Assembly (NCBI GenBank): GCA_964404985.1
Contig: CAYOMD010000006.1
Location: 1 to 64,000 of the forward strand
Length of the DNA: 64,000 bases
Origin: Hankyongella sp964404985
GTDB taxonomy: Bacteria > Pseudomonadota > Alphaproteobacteria > Sphingomonadales > Sphingomonadaceae
Direction: 5' to 3'
Shown: piece by piece, positions 1 to 9,026 of the stretch
How the letters are laid out: each line of letters starts with the position of its first letter
How positions within the stretch are numbered: position 1 is the stretch's first letter
Program-made: the position numbers and the translations under genes
The notes under the pieces: generated by a model
What the model was told of the DNA's origin: nothing
What the model saw: the letters and a program-made list of their open reading frames with translations, nothing else
Databases searched by the model: none

Positions 1-60
1 TCGCTGGAATGACGACGATTATGGGGCATTGCCGGCATTTTCAGCAGCCTGCTAGAGCGT

Positions 61-118
61 GATGACTTTTGATGGAATCGTCATTGCGAGGAGCCGCAGG
101 CGACGTGGCAATCCAGAG
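61..118. repeat. Dispersed palindromic repeat R1, partial copy
   Basis: A single arm of the R1 family: a GATGACTTT-type end followed by the CATTGCGAGGAGCC...GGCAATCC core. The same arm recurs near 6657-6781, 23434-23487 and 33897-34030. This copy lacks the second arm, although the first 20 bases of the window may be a remnant of a neighbouring copy. It lies outside any gene. Confidence 0.75.
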
Positions 119-123
119 ACTTT

Positions 124-348
124 AACAGGCTGCTGAAAAACTCTGAAAGCCGCACGCTAACGCAGCCTGTTCTCCCTTCCCCCGTGAGCGGGGGAAGGGT
201 GCCCGCAGGGCGGGTTGGGGGCATATGTGCAGCAATAACAACGCATTTTTACCCACCCCGGCCCTTCGGGCCACCCCTCCCTCGCACGCGAAGGAGGGGA
301 GACTATGTGTCAATATCCACTTGCTCTGGAGTTTTTCAGCAGCCTGCC
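124..348. mobile_element. Terminal-inverted-repeat element, copy 1
   Basis: An element of about 220 bp bounded by a perfect 18-bp inverted repeat (126-143 and 329-346, left end CAGGCTGCTGAAAAACTC). The interior holds two G/C-rich hairpins (around 176-215 and 258-300). The interior recurs in opposite orientation at 26701-26926, between ends that match this one almost exactly. It has no coding capacity, so it would be a non-autonomous MITE-like unit. A lone end of the same type is seen at 37-53. Mobility is inferred from structure only; no clear target duplication is visible. Confidence 0.7.
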
Positions 349-371
349 AAAGCATGATATCATAAAACGCC

Positions 372-400
372 TTGACAAAACTAACCAATTTGGTTATAAA
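372..400 (+). promoter_or_regulatory. Consensus sigma70-type promoter with internal operator palindrome
   Basis: A perfect -35 hexamer TTGACA (372-377) is separated by exactly 17 bp from TATAAA (395-400). The spacer is largely filled by a perfect 15-bp palindrome, TAACCAATTTGGTTA (382-396), placed so that a bound dimeric repressor would block polymerase. Transcription should start near 407. No protein-coding gene on the plus strand follows, so the promoter is read as driving an untranslated RNA. Confidence 0.6.
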
Positions 401-406
401 TTGGGG

Positions 407-765
407 CGTTCCTGCACGCCTCTGATCACGGTGCGCAGGGGCGGCAGCCCGGTTCCGGACAGTGTCCCGGTGCCGGGGCGACCGGCGCGAAGCCATCCGG
501 TGACCAAGCCGAAGCTTCGCATGTATCGCTCGCGGCCAACTGGGGCACGTGTCCCGTGCAAAGTCCGTGCGGACGGTTCAGCCGTCCGGAGTCACACCCG
601 AAACGGACGGGAAGGCCGGAGCACCAGACAAGTCTGGACGCGACTTGACCTGCGTACACTTACTAAGTCGTCCAGCCCCGGATGCCCGTGACAGATAAGC
701 GCCGGTCGCACCCCCTGCCTGAACCGCAAGCGTTTCAGCCCTCTGGAACGTAGCCTTTGGTCTGT
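407..765 (+). ncRNA. Candidate structured non-coding RNA (unidentified)
   Basis: This is the region downstream of the strong promoter at 372-400. No frame looks like a real protein. Several short hairpins can be drawn, among them GGACGG/CCGTCC near 569-586, CAGAC/GTCTG near 625-637, CGACTT/AAGTCG near 640-672 and GTTTCAG/CTGGAAC near 734-751. I looked for the signature elements of RNase P RNA, 4.5S/SRP RNA and two-piece tmRNA and did not find them. 6S RNA is possible but not demonstrated. The 3' end is uncertain, because no hairpin followed by a clear T-run is visible. Confidence 0.35.
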
Positions 766-797
766 GCATCTGAAAACATGTCAAATGTCATCACATC

Positions 798-1952
798 CTA
801 CGCCCGCAGCAGGCCCTCGAGCGGGCGCATGCCGTGCGCGCCGGGGGTGAGGGTGCGGGCAACCAGGCTCGGCTCGATCCGGTACTGCGCGGCGATTGCA
901 CCGGCGATCAGCGCGAACAGGTCTGTCGTCGGCTGCAGATCGCGACCCTCGTGCAGCCGGGTCAGCCCCGGCCAGTCGGCCAGCACACGCCCGCCCTGCA
1001 CCGCGCCGCCCGCGAGCACCGCCAGGCCGCCCGTGCCATGGTCGGTGCCGCCCGTGCCATTGGCCGCGACCGTGCGCCCGAACTCGGACACCACGATCAC
1101 CAGTGTCCCGGCCCATGCCGGGCCGAGCGCCGGCTTCAGCCCGCCGAGCAGGGCATCAAGCTGGCGCGCCTGCTGGGTGAGGCGGGCCGCCTGCTGGACA
1201 TGGGTATCCCAGCCGTCCAGCTCGACCATTGCGATCCTTGGCCCATCGGCCCGCGCGAGAAACCGGCCGACGAGCGCTGCGAGGTCCGCACCATCCGCCC
1301 GCTTCATCGGCCCGCTTTTCATCGCTGCCCCGCCGCCGATGTCCTGTGCCATGGCGGCCTGCGCCCAGAGCGCCTGCAACTGCGGGTCTGAGGCATAGAG
1401 CATCGCCACCCGGTCGAGCAGTCCGGCGGATGCGTCCGGCAGGCGGCTCGGCGCAAAGCTGGTCACCGGGTTCGCACCTTTGAGCGCCGCCGGGACGGTC
1501 TGGGCAATGGCCACCGCCGGCGGACCGGCCAGCAGCCCGAGCAGGCGGTTGAGCCAGCCGTCGTCGTGGGCATAAGCATGCAAGCCCCCGGTCTCCAGGA
1601 TGTTCTGGGCATCGAAGTGGGAGCGCTCGCGATACGGCGTCGCAATGGCATGGCATAACAGCGCCTCGCGGGCCTGATAGAGTGCAGCGGTCGCGGTCAA
1701 CGCCGGGTGCAGCGCAAAGCTGCCATCGAGCTTGATCGCGCCGTCTGCCGGCAGGATCGCCAGTTGCCGCCGTGCGCTTGCATAGGCCGGTTCCGCGTAG
1801 GGAATGACCATGTTGAGACCATCCATGCCGCCGCGCAGCAGGACGAACACCAGCCGCCTGTCGGTGGGGGCCGCGGCAAACAGGGTGCGCGGCGCACCGG
1901 CAAGCAGCGGCAGGGCGAGGGTGGCGTGCAGGATCGAACGGCGGTTCATCAT
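798..1952 (-). CDS. DUF1501 family secreted protein
   Basis: A 384-residue member of the DUF1501 family, whose biochemical role is not established. The N-terminus has a twin-arginine-like leader (NRRSILHATLALPLLAG, then a small-residue cleavage region), so export is likely. The core shows the family features VLLRGGMDGLN, a GDYR-type segment replaced by RERSHFDAQNILE, and ELDGWDTH further on. ATG at 1952 is preferred over the GTG at 1961 because a GAGG ribosome-binding site lies about 8 bases upstream. It follows the DUF1800 gene by 2 bases, and the two families almost always occur as such a pair, suggesting a joint function. Confidence 0.85.
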   Translation of the reverse strand: MMNRRSILHATLALPLLAGAPRTLFAAAPTDRRLVFVLLRGGMDGLNMVIPYAEPAYASARRQLAILPADGAIKLDGSFALHPALTATAALYQAREALLCHAIATPYRERSHFDAQNILETGGLHAYAHDDGWLNRLLGLLAGPPAVAIAQTVPAALKGANPVTSFAPSRLPDASAGLLDRVAMLYASDPQLQALWAQAAMAQDIGGGAAMKSGPMKRADGADLAALVGRFLARADGPRIAMVELDGWDTHVQQAARLTQQARQLDALLGGLKPALGPAWAGTLVIVVSEFGRTVAANGTGGTDHGTGGLAVLAGGAVQGGRVLADWPGLTRLHEGRDLQPTTDLFALIAGAIAAQYRIEPSLVARTLTPGAHGMRPLEGLLRA

Positions 1953-1954
1953 GG

Positions 1955-3391
1955 TTAGCACCTCAAGAACTCGGGACTGACAAGCAGCAGCGCGACGCCC
2001 ATCTGCGGGGACTCTGCGCTAGCGATCACCCGGGCCGTCTGCGCCGAGACTGCTCCCGGCAACAGCCTGGGCGCAAGGGTGCGCGCGTCAAGACGGTCGC
2101 GGGTCTGGCTGGCGATCAGCTGCGCAACCTCGACCCGCCTGTAGAGTGCATCCGGCCCGGCCCAGGCACTGTCATCGTCCGGCCAGCCGGCGGGCGAACC
2201 CGGCTTCCAGAGCGGCTGGCCCAACTGGTCCAGCGCACCGATAATGCGCTTGCCGTCAAGTGCTTGCGTGCCGGTCGCGCGCAGGCTGGCGATCGTCCAC
2301 AGCCAGGGGGAGCGGAACCGCTCTCGAGTCCCGGTCCAGGCCTCCGGCGCGTCGACCAGCATCCGGTAGAGGCTTGGCAGGTCGCCGCCTGTGCGCAGGA
2401 AGGTTTTGGCCATCGCGTCGATCAGCGCGGCAGGTGCCGCATCGCCGAGGAAATGCCGCGCCAGCTTCGCGCACACATGCTGTGCCGTTGAGGGGTGTAC
2501 CGCCAGGTCCCGCAGGATTGCGGTTGCAGTCTCGCTGCCCTGGTCCGGGTAGCGCCTGCCGAGCACCATGCGCGGGCCGGGTTCATGCAGCAGGTCAACG
2601 AACAGCGGGCGGGACGGCGCGTCAGCACCCAGGCGGGCCAGCTTGCCCGGCAGCAGGCCGCCGAGGGTCCAGCCGGTCATGGCGCGGGCGAATTCGGTCA
2701 CGTCGGTCTGGGTGTAGCCGCCCTGGACCCCGAGCGTGTGCAGCTCCAGGATCTCGCGCGCCAAATTCTCGTTGAGGCCGAAGGCTCTGCCGGTATCGCG
2801 ACCAGCGATCCGCCGGACCACCGGGCTGTTCGGGCCGACCGACTGCACCTGATCGAGATAGACCAACATGGCCGGGTGGCGCTCGGCTGCCAGCAGCATG
2901 TCGGCGAACCGCCCCATGATGTGCGGGCGGATCGCCTCCTGCTCGAACGGTCCGGCCAGCCCGACCAGCGGCAGCTTGTCGATCGAGAGGGCAAAGTGGT
3001 TGGACCAGAACTGCACCAGCCGCTCCGGGAACGGCGTATGCGTGGTCAGGGCGGTCTCGGCGCGCGCTGCCGCATGCGCGGTATAGCTGCCGATGGCGAC
3101 CCCCCGCAGGCCGGAGCGTCCCTCCTGCAGACTTTTCACCAGCGCGTCCTGCTCCGCTGCAGACGCACCGTCGGCCATGCGTTTGGCACGCTGGGATTGC
3201 CGCAGGGCTTTGACGGTCTCGATCAGCGCCGGCGTCACCTGCGCGGTCGTCGGGGCGGCTGCATAGGCTGCGGGCTTGGGCTGGTATCGTTCGAGCTGGT
3301 TCAGCAGCCAGCGCGTCGGATCATCCGGCGGCGTCTCATCCATGCGGGTGCCTAGTCCGAACCGGTTCAGGGCCATGTCGCCGCGGGTCAT
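1955..3391 (-). CDS. DUF1800 domain-containing protein
   Basis: A 478-residue DUF1800 protein and upstream partner of the DUF1501 gene. The start at 3391 follows a good GGAGG site 8 bases upstream; an open extension further upstream has no ribosome-binding site and non-native composition. Family features are the N-terminal ALNRFGLG segment, WSNHFA in the centre and the NENLAREILELHTLGV stretch. The C-terminal part is rich in tryptophan and proline. DUF1800/DUF1501 pairs are found mostly in aquatic bacteria, and their function is unknown. No signal peptide is evident. Confidence 0.85.
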   Translation of the reverse strand: MTRGDMALNRFGLGTRMDETPPDDPTRWLLNQLERYQPKPAAYAAAPTTAQVTPALIETVKALRQSQRAKRMADGASAAEQDALVKSLQEGRSGLRGVAIGSYTAHAAARAETALTTHTPFPERLVQFWSNHFALSIDKLPLVGLAGPFEQEAIRPHIMGRFADMLLAAERHPAMLVYLDQVQSVGPNSPVVRRIAGRDTGRAFGLNENLAREILELHTLGVQGGYTQTDVTEFARAMTGWTLGGLLPGKLARLGADAPSRPLFVDLLHEPGPRMVLGRRYPDQGSETATAILRDLAVHPSTAQHVCAKLARHFLGDAAPAALIDAMAKTFLRTGGDLPSLYRMLVDAPEAWTGTRERFRSPWLWTIASLRATGTQALDGKRIIGALDQLGQPLWKPGSPAGWPDDDSAWAGPDALYRRVEVAQLIASQTRDRLDARTLAPRLLPGAVSAQTARVIASAESPQMGVALLLVSPEFLRC

Positions 3392-3497
3392 CTTCGCCTC
3401 CGTGCCTGTGATCTTACAACGGCCGTACGGCGGAAAACCTGCCCCACAGTGCGGCCTCTGCGCGATGAGACGCGCGGTAGTTGCGACAGTCCGAGGC

Positions 3498-4988
3498 TCA
3501 GGGCTGGAAGCTGTAGGGTGCCGGGCCGCGCATCCCTTCCTCCACCAGCAGACGCTGGCCGGCAGGCGGCTGGCTGCGCTGGCGGCAGTGCGCACGATCG
3601 CACATCGCGCAGCCAGGGCCGATGGGCGTTGCCTGCGGGCTCACAAGGTCCAGGCCGCGCGTGTAGACCATGGACTTGGCGTAGCGCAGCTCGCAGCCGA
3701 CCCCGATGGCGAACGACGGTTCGATGCCGCCCCAGGGCGTCCAGCCGTTGCGCACCGTGCGGGCCACGGTGAAGTAGAGCGTGCCATCCGGCACTTCGGC
3801 CAGCTGGGTGATCACCTTGCCCGGCTGGCGAAAGCAGGTGTGCACGCACCAGATCGGGCAAGTGCCGCCATATTTCGAGAAGTGGAAGCGCGTTGCCGAG
3901 AATCGCTTGGAGACATTGCCCGCCTGGTCCACCCGGATCATGAAGAACGGAATGCCACGCTGGCCCGGCCGCTGCAGCGTGGTCAGCCGGTGCGCCACCT
4001 GTTCGAAGCTCGCGCCGAAGCGGGCGGCCAGCAACTCCATGTCATAGCCGCAGGTCTCGGCCGCCGCGTAAAAACGCCCATAGGGCATCATCAGGGCGGC
4101 GGCGAAATAATTGGCCAGATTGATGCGCATCAGCTGCTGGGTTGCGGTGTCCACGACGGACAGGCCCTCGATGGTTGCCCCGATCTCCGCGTGCGCCTCG
4201 ACCAGCCCCAGGTGGTGGGCGCAGTTGAAGTTGCGTCCGGCGGCATCCAGCAGCTCCGAGAGATAGAGTTCCTGCCGGTGGAAGTCGAACCGGCGCAAGG
4301 CGTCCGGCATGGTCTCGATCGGCAGCACCCGCACGGTGATGCCGTGGCGCTGCCGCAGACGCTCCTTGAGGCCGGCGAACAGATCGTCGCTGGAGAGCCG
4401 GATATCCTCGGCGATGGTCTCGGCCAGGCCATCGATGTCCGTGAAGTGATTGCGGCAGCGCTCGATGATGTCGCGCACCTCCTCCAGTGGCCCTGTGGGC
4501 GTGTCGATGCCGCGCCCGGCCGCACTCTCTGCTGTGGAGGGCGCCAGGCGCACCCGGCGATAGGCATCGTAGAGCTTGACCATAGCGCGCGCCATCACGG
4601 GCTCGCCCTGCACAAACGCATCCAGTTCCTGGCGGCTGATATCAAGGCCGAGGAACAGCGGGTCGGTCATCACCTCGAGCACTTCGGCCAGGCTTTGCTC
4701 GGCCCCCTCGCTCATCAGGTCACGGACGTCGAGGGTATAGGTGTCGGCCAGCCGCAACAGAAACTGGGCTGTGACCGGCCGCTGGTTGCGCTCGATGAGG
4801 TTCAGGTAGCTGACCGAGACGCCAAGTTCTTCCGCCATCCGGGTCTGGGTCAGGCCGATCTGCGCCCGCATGCGCTTCAGTCGCGGCCCCGCGAACAGTT
4901 TGCGCTCAGCCGGCTGGCGCACGCCCGCCTGCGACCGTGCGACGACCGGCAGTGCTGCGGTCAATGGCCCATCATCCCTGTCACTCAT
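3498..4988 (-). CDS. XRE-family short-chain fatty-acyl regulator (ScfR/RamB-like)
   Basis: A 496-residue regulator with an N-terminal helix-turn-helix (about residues 38-95, containing LTQTRMAEELGVS and SYLNLIERNQRP). A long middle region follows, in the position of the IrrE/ImmA-like domain, then a DUF2083-type C-terminus. I see no HExxH, so protease activity is not expected. The C-terminal half is cysteine-rich (GGTCPIWC, TCF, GPGCAMC, HC), suggesting bound metal or an Fe-S cluster. It is divergent from aceA across about 290 bp. RamB and related members regulate glyoxylate or propionate genes, so control of aceA is the natural inference. ATG 4988 was chosen because the upstream open extension lies in the A/T-rich promoter region. 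Confidence 0.85.
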   Translation of the reverse strand: MSDRDDGPLTAALPVVARSQAGVRQPAERKLFAGPRLKRMRAQIGLTQTRMAEELGVSVSYLNLIERNQRPVTAQFLLRLADTYTLDVRDLMSEGAEQSLAEVLEVMTDPLFLGLDISRQELDAFVQGEPVMARAMVKLYDAYRRVRLAPSTAESAAGRGIDTPTGPLEEVRDIIERCRNHFTDIDGLAETIAEDIRLSSDDLFAGLKERLRQRHGITVRVLPIETMPDALRRFDFHRQELYLSELLDAAGRNFNCAHHLGLVEAHAEIGATIEGLSVVDTATQQLMRINLANYFAAALMMPYGRFYAAAETCGYDMELLAARFGASFEQVAHRLTTLQRPGQRGIPFFMIRVDQAGNVSKRFSATRFHFSKYGGTCPIWCVHTCFRQPGKVITQLAEVPDGTLYFTVARTVRNGWTPWGGIEPSFAIGVGCELRYAKSMVYTRGLDLVSPQATPIGPGCAMCDRAHCRQRSQPPAGQRLLVEEGMRGPAPYSFQP

Positions 4989-5215
4989 TGCCCCATCCTT
5001 TGACAATTTTTTACATGTTAACACAAGTATTGGGGAGATGTTGACTTTTTTGTCAAAGAATATGCTGCATCGCACATTGACCCCCCACCCCCCGCATGTC
5101 AGACATCAGCAACAAACTTCGCTACTGAACGAGCCGATCTCGCTGATCATGCCAAATGCCAGCAATAATTTTGCTGGTTAATGCTGCTTCTGCGAGTTCG
5201 TGGCGGCAAAGTGTG

Positions 5216-5231
5216 AAAGTTTGTAAACTTT
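5216..5231. promoter_or_regulatory. Palindromic operator upstream of aceA
   Basis: AAAGTTTGTAAACTTT is a near-perfect 16-bp palindrome 47 bp before the aceA start, in the divergent region with the RamB/ScfR-like regulator. It resembles the AAAGTTTGCAAA-type motif described for RamB. A second dyad, CCAGCAA-N5-TTGCTGG (5159-5177), and a pair of TTTGACAA/TTGTCAAA half-sites (4999-5006, 5050-5057) lie in the same gap. Binding by the neighbouring regulator is inference. Confidence 0.55.
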
Positions 5232-5278
5232 ACTTCCCCGCCGTCGTTGACCCGGGGGCGCACGTCAAGGAGTAGACC

Positions 5279-6559
<1,281 letters not shown>

Positions 6560-6579
6560 GCGCGACACACAATGATTGG

Positions 6580-6608
6580 AATCCCCGGGCATAAACCCGG
6601 GGATTTCT
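6580..6608 (+). terminator. Rho-independent terminator of aceA
   Basis: A perfect 10-bp stem AATCCCCGGG / CCCGGGGATT with a 6-base loop, 20 bp after the aceA stop, followed by a short T-containing tail. Confidence 0.7.
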
Positions 6609-6656
6609 GCATTGGGTTGCGCGTGACCCGGCACGCCCTTGTTTTCGTTATAACGT

Positions 6657-6781
6657 GATGACTTCACTTTGACCCGATTGTCATCGCGAGGCCACGCCGT
6701 GGCCGTGGCGATCCAGTAAGAAAGACCGTGATTCTGGATTGACGCGTCGCCTGCGGCGCCTCGCAATGACGACTCCATCAA
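6657..6781. repeat. Dispersed palindromic repeat R1, full copy
   Basis: Begins GATGACTTC and contains both arms: TCATCGCGAGGCCACG...GGCGATCCAG and CTGGATTGACGCG...GCCTCGCAATGACGA. The arms face each other around a spacer of about 17 bp, giving a long imperfect hairpin. Same family as the copies at 61-118, 23434-23487 and 33897-34030. Confidence 0.75.
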
Positions 6782-6804
6782 ATATCCTCAGGCTCTGGTG
6801 GATC

Positions 6805-6894
6805 AGTTTGAAATTCCGCCGCTCACGCTGAGCGTGTCGAAGGGTTGAGCGGTTCCTGGTACGTCACGCTTACCACGAGCGTGTATTGAAACTC
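6805..6894. repeat. Dispersed palindromic repeat R2, diverged copy
   Basis: AGTTTGAAATTCC at the left and a GTATTGAAACT end at the right enclose CTGAGCGTGTCGAAGG, TTGAGCGG and CACCACGAGCG-like blocks. The same block order is seen in the copies at 23335-23400, 60794-60858 and 63321-63418. Confidence 0.6.
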
Positions 6895-7154
6895 AGACAC
6901 TGCAGACTTTTAGCTTGGAAAGTGCAGCGCTTGCGTCTAGACATGCTTTGCTGATGGCGCGTAGCCTAGGCACACCTCCCGATAACCATGTCGTCGCGCA
7001 GAGCCTTACAGGCTTTTCGCCAGCAGGCGCTACGGGTGGTCTACGCGCGTGAAAGCCCTCAAGAGCACCGCTCTTAGGGTCATCGGTCTCAACGCCGGGC
7101 ATTGCAGATTGGGTCTGCGGTTCAGGCGTTTGCTAAGGCTAGAGAACGGCAAAG
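6895..7154. other. Intergenic region, no gene recognised
   Basis: About 260 bp between repeat R2 and the DUF4167 gene. Short open frames exist on both strands, but none has a ribosome-binding site or recognisable composition. Local inverted repeats (for example GGCGCGTAG near 6956 and the CTACGCGCG near 7041) could form structure. The promoter of the DUF4167 gene should be here, but no clear -35/-10 pair stands out. Confidence 0.4.
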
Positions 7155-7745
7155 ATGAGAAATGGACAGAATGGCCGCCGGCGCGGTCGCGGGTCGAACA
7201 GGCCGCAGCAGCAGGGGGGGGGGAACCGTTCCGCTGAAGTCGCCCGGCAGGATGCGCGTGTACGCGGGAATGCCCAGCAGCTGCTGGAGAAGTACAAGAA
7301 CATGGCGCGCGATGCCGCATCCAGCGGCGACCGCATCCTGAGCGAATACTACATGCAGCACGCGGACCATTATTACCGGGTGCTCTCCGAGTTCCGCAGC
7401 CGCTACGAGGAGCAGCGCCCACAAGAGCGCGGCTACCATGACCGCGACGACCTCACCCGGGACGACCATGGCGAGGATGACCATGGCGAGGGAGACTATG
7501 ATTCGGAACTGCCCCAGGGCGATTCCGGCGACCCGCAGTACAACCGCGCCATGCGCGAGCACCAGCAGGAGCCTCGTGCTCCGGCTCAACGTCCTGCTGC
7601 CGAGGTCCCTGAAATCTCCCAGGCCCAACCCGTGGAGGACGCACCACAGGCCGAGCCGGACGTTGCAGCGACCGAGCCGCCGCGCCGCCGCCGGGGCCGA
7701 CCGCGCAAGACCGAACGTGTCGAGCCAGCTGCTACCGACGCCTGA
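7155..7745 (+). CDS. DUF4167 domain-containing protein
   Basis: A 196-residue protein of the alphaproteobacterial DUF4167 family. The conserved domain is N-terminal (about residues 1-75): a basic RRRGRGSNR start, then NAQQLLEKYKNMARDA, SGDRILSEYYMQHADHYYR. The rest is acidic, proline-rich and disordered, ending in an RRRRGRPRKTE AT-hook-like segment, so nucleic-acid or ribosome association is plausible but unproven. The start codon lies downstream of a weak AAGATG context. A run of ten G (7214-7223) encodes part of a QQQGGG segment and is slippage-prone. It stands alone here, without the prfA-prmC partners often seen in the class. Confidence 0.85.
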   Translation: MRNGQNGRRRGRGSNRPQQQGGGNRSAEVARQDARVRGNAQQLLEKYKNMARDAASSGDRILSEYYMQHADHYYRVLSEFRSRYEEQRPQERGYHDRDDLTRDDHGEDDHGEGDYDSELPQGDSGDPQYNRAMREHQQEPRAPAQRPAAEVPEISQAQPVEDAPQAEPDVAATEPPRRRRGRPRKTERVEPAATDA

Positions 7746-7853
7746 GGGCAGACTGCGCGTCTAGATTTACCGCCTTGGAATTCCGCTCGCTTTCACGGGC
7801 TATTAATTCCTCGGTGCCATGGTCGTCCGTGTTCTTCCCTGGCACGGCGCATC

Positions 7854-9023
7854 ATGTCTCTCGGTGTAACCCACGAAGCGCGACGCATGCTGGCTCTGGC
7901 CTCCGACCGGTCAGAGGAAGGCCGCGCCGCGCTTGCCAAGACCATGGTGAACGTCAGCATCGAGAGTGCGCGCGCGCTGAGCACCAGCGAGCAATCCCTG
8001 ATGAGTGACATCCTGTGCCGGCTGATTGCGACGGTCGAGCATGAGATCCGCCATGAACTTGCTCGGGAACTCTCCCGTGCACCTGATGCATTGCCGGGTA
8101 TTGTCAATCTGCTGGCAAATGACGAGATCGAGATTGCGCGCCCGCTCCTGGAGCATAGCGGCATCCTCGAGGATCCGATGCTGGTCGAGATCGCACAGCG
8201 ACGCAGCGACGAACACCGGATGGCGATTGCCGCACGCGCACGCATCGCAGAACCGGTTACCGACGCCCTGGTCGAGCACGGCAGCGACGATGTCATCGCC
8301 GCGCTGATCAATAACCACGGTGCCGCCATTTCTCATGAGGCCATGGCGGTGATCGTCGCGGAAAGTCGCCGGGTCAACGCCTGGTGCCAGCCGCTGCTGG
8401 ACCGGAGCGATCTGCCGCCGGGCCTCGCGTACCAGATGTATTGGTGGGTATCGGCGGCGCTGCGCCGCCGTATCCTCACAGACTTCGAGATCGACGAACA
8501 AATCCTGGACGATGCCATGGCGCGGGTCGCGCGCAGGCTGCCGCCTGCGGTCGACGAGAAATCGACCGAGGGCAAGGCGCTGGCTCTGGTCAAGCGCATG
8601 CGCGAGGTCGGGGCGCTGACCGACGATTTCATCCTGCAGGCGCTACGCCAGCAAAAGATCCCCGTATTTGTCGCGGCCTTTGCCGAGCGTGCCGGGATCT
8701 CCTATGCCCTGGCATGGCGGGCAATCAACCATAACGGCTTTGAAAGTTTCATGATTCTCGCCAAAGCGGCCGGCATGGTTCGCAATATTGTATCTTATGT
8801 CGTCTTGATCCTGGCGTCGGGCCGGGTGAATGACGGTGTGCTGAAGCTCAACATCCTCGAGCGCATTCTGGTGACGTTCGACCGGCTGAACCTGGATCAC
8901 TGCAAGCGGGTGCTTGCCTACTGGCAGCAGGCCCCGGAAATGCGCGAGGCAATCCACCGGATAGAGACGGGCATGCCGTCGTCACACATCCGCAGCCGCA
9001 CCGGCTTGCGCCTGACACGCTAG
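7854..9023 (+). CDS. DUF2336 domain-containing protein (paralogue 1)
   Basis: A 389-residue, mostly helical protein of the DUF2336 family, function unknown. The N-terminal two thirds show degenerate HEAT-like repeats such as ARPLLEHSGILEDPMLVEIA and VTDALVEHGSDDVIAALI. The C-terminal third is a separate helical region. There is no signal peptide or membrane segment, so it is cytoplasmic. It stands as a single gene with its 3' end 3 bp from that of plsC. A second DUF2336 protein, sharing the ILEYSPLL/LEHSGIL-type repeat, is encoded at 16541-17800 and is translationally coupled to a diguanylate cyclase, which hints that this family works in c-di-GMP or stress signalling. Confidence 0.8.
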   Translation: MSLGVTHEARRMLALASDRSEEGRAALAKTMVNVSIESARALSTSEQSLMSDILCRLIATVEHEIRHELARELSRAPDALPGIVNLLANDEIEIARPLLEHSGILEDPMLVEIAQRRSDEHRMAIAARARIAEPVTDALVEHGSDDVIAALINNHGAAISHEAMAVIVAESRRVNAWCQPLLDRSDLPPGLAYQMYWWVSAALRRRILTDFEIDEQILDDAMARVARRLPPAVDEKSTEGKALALVKRMREVGALTDDFILQALRQQKIPVFVAAFAERAGISYALAWRAINHNGFESFMILAKAAGMVRNIVSYVVLILASGRVNDGVLKLNILERILVTFDRLNLDHCKRVLAYWQQAPEMREAIHRIETGMPSSHIRSRTGLRLTR

Positions 9024-9026
9024 AAC

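Noticed and set aside
407..765. Assignment of the candidate RNA to RNase P, tmRNA or SRP RNA
   Set aside because: The conserved cores of these RNAs (for example GAGGAAAGTCC of RNase P, GGTCAGGTCCGGAAGG of SRP, and a T-loop acceptor half or a coded tag for tmRNA) are not present.
3498..4988. IrrE/ImmA-type metalloprotease activity of the aceA regulator
   Set aside because: No HExxH motif was found in the middle domain.
3276..5003. Long open frame on the plus strand antisense to the aceA regulator
   Set aside because: It is a high-GC mirror frame of a clearly conserved gene, with no ribosome-binding site and no protein family features.
6895..7154. Small protein gene upstream of the DUF4167 gene
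   Set aside because: Open frames on both strands lack ribosome-binding sites and recognisable composition.
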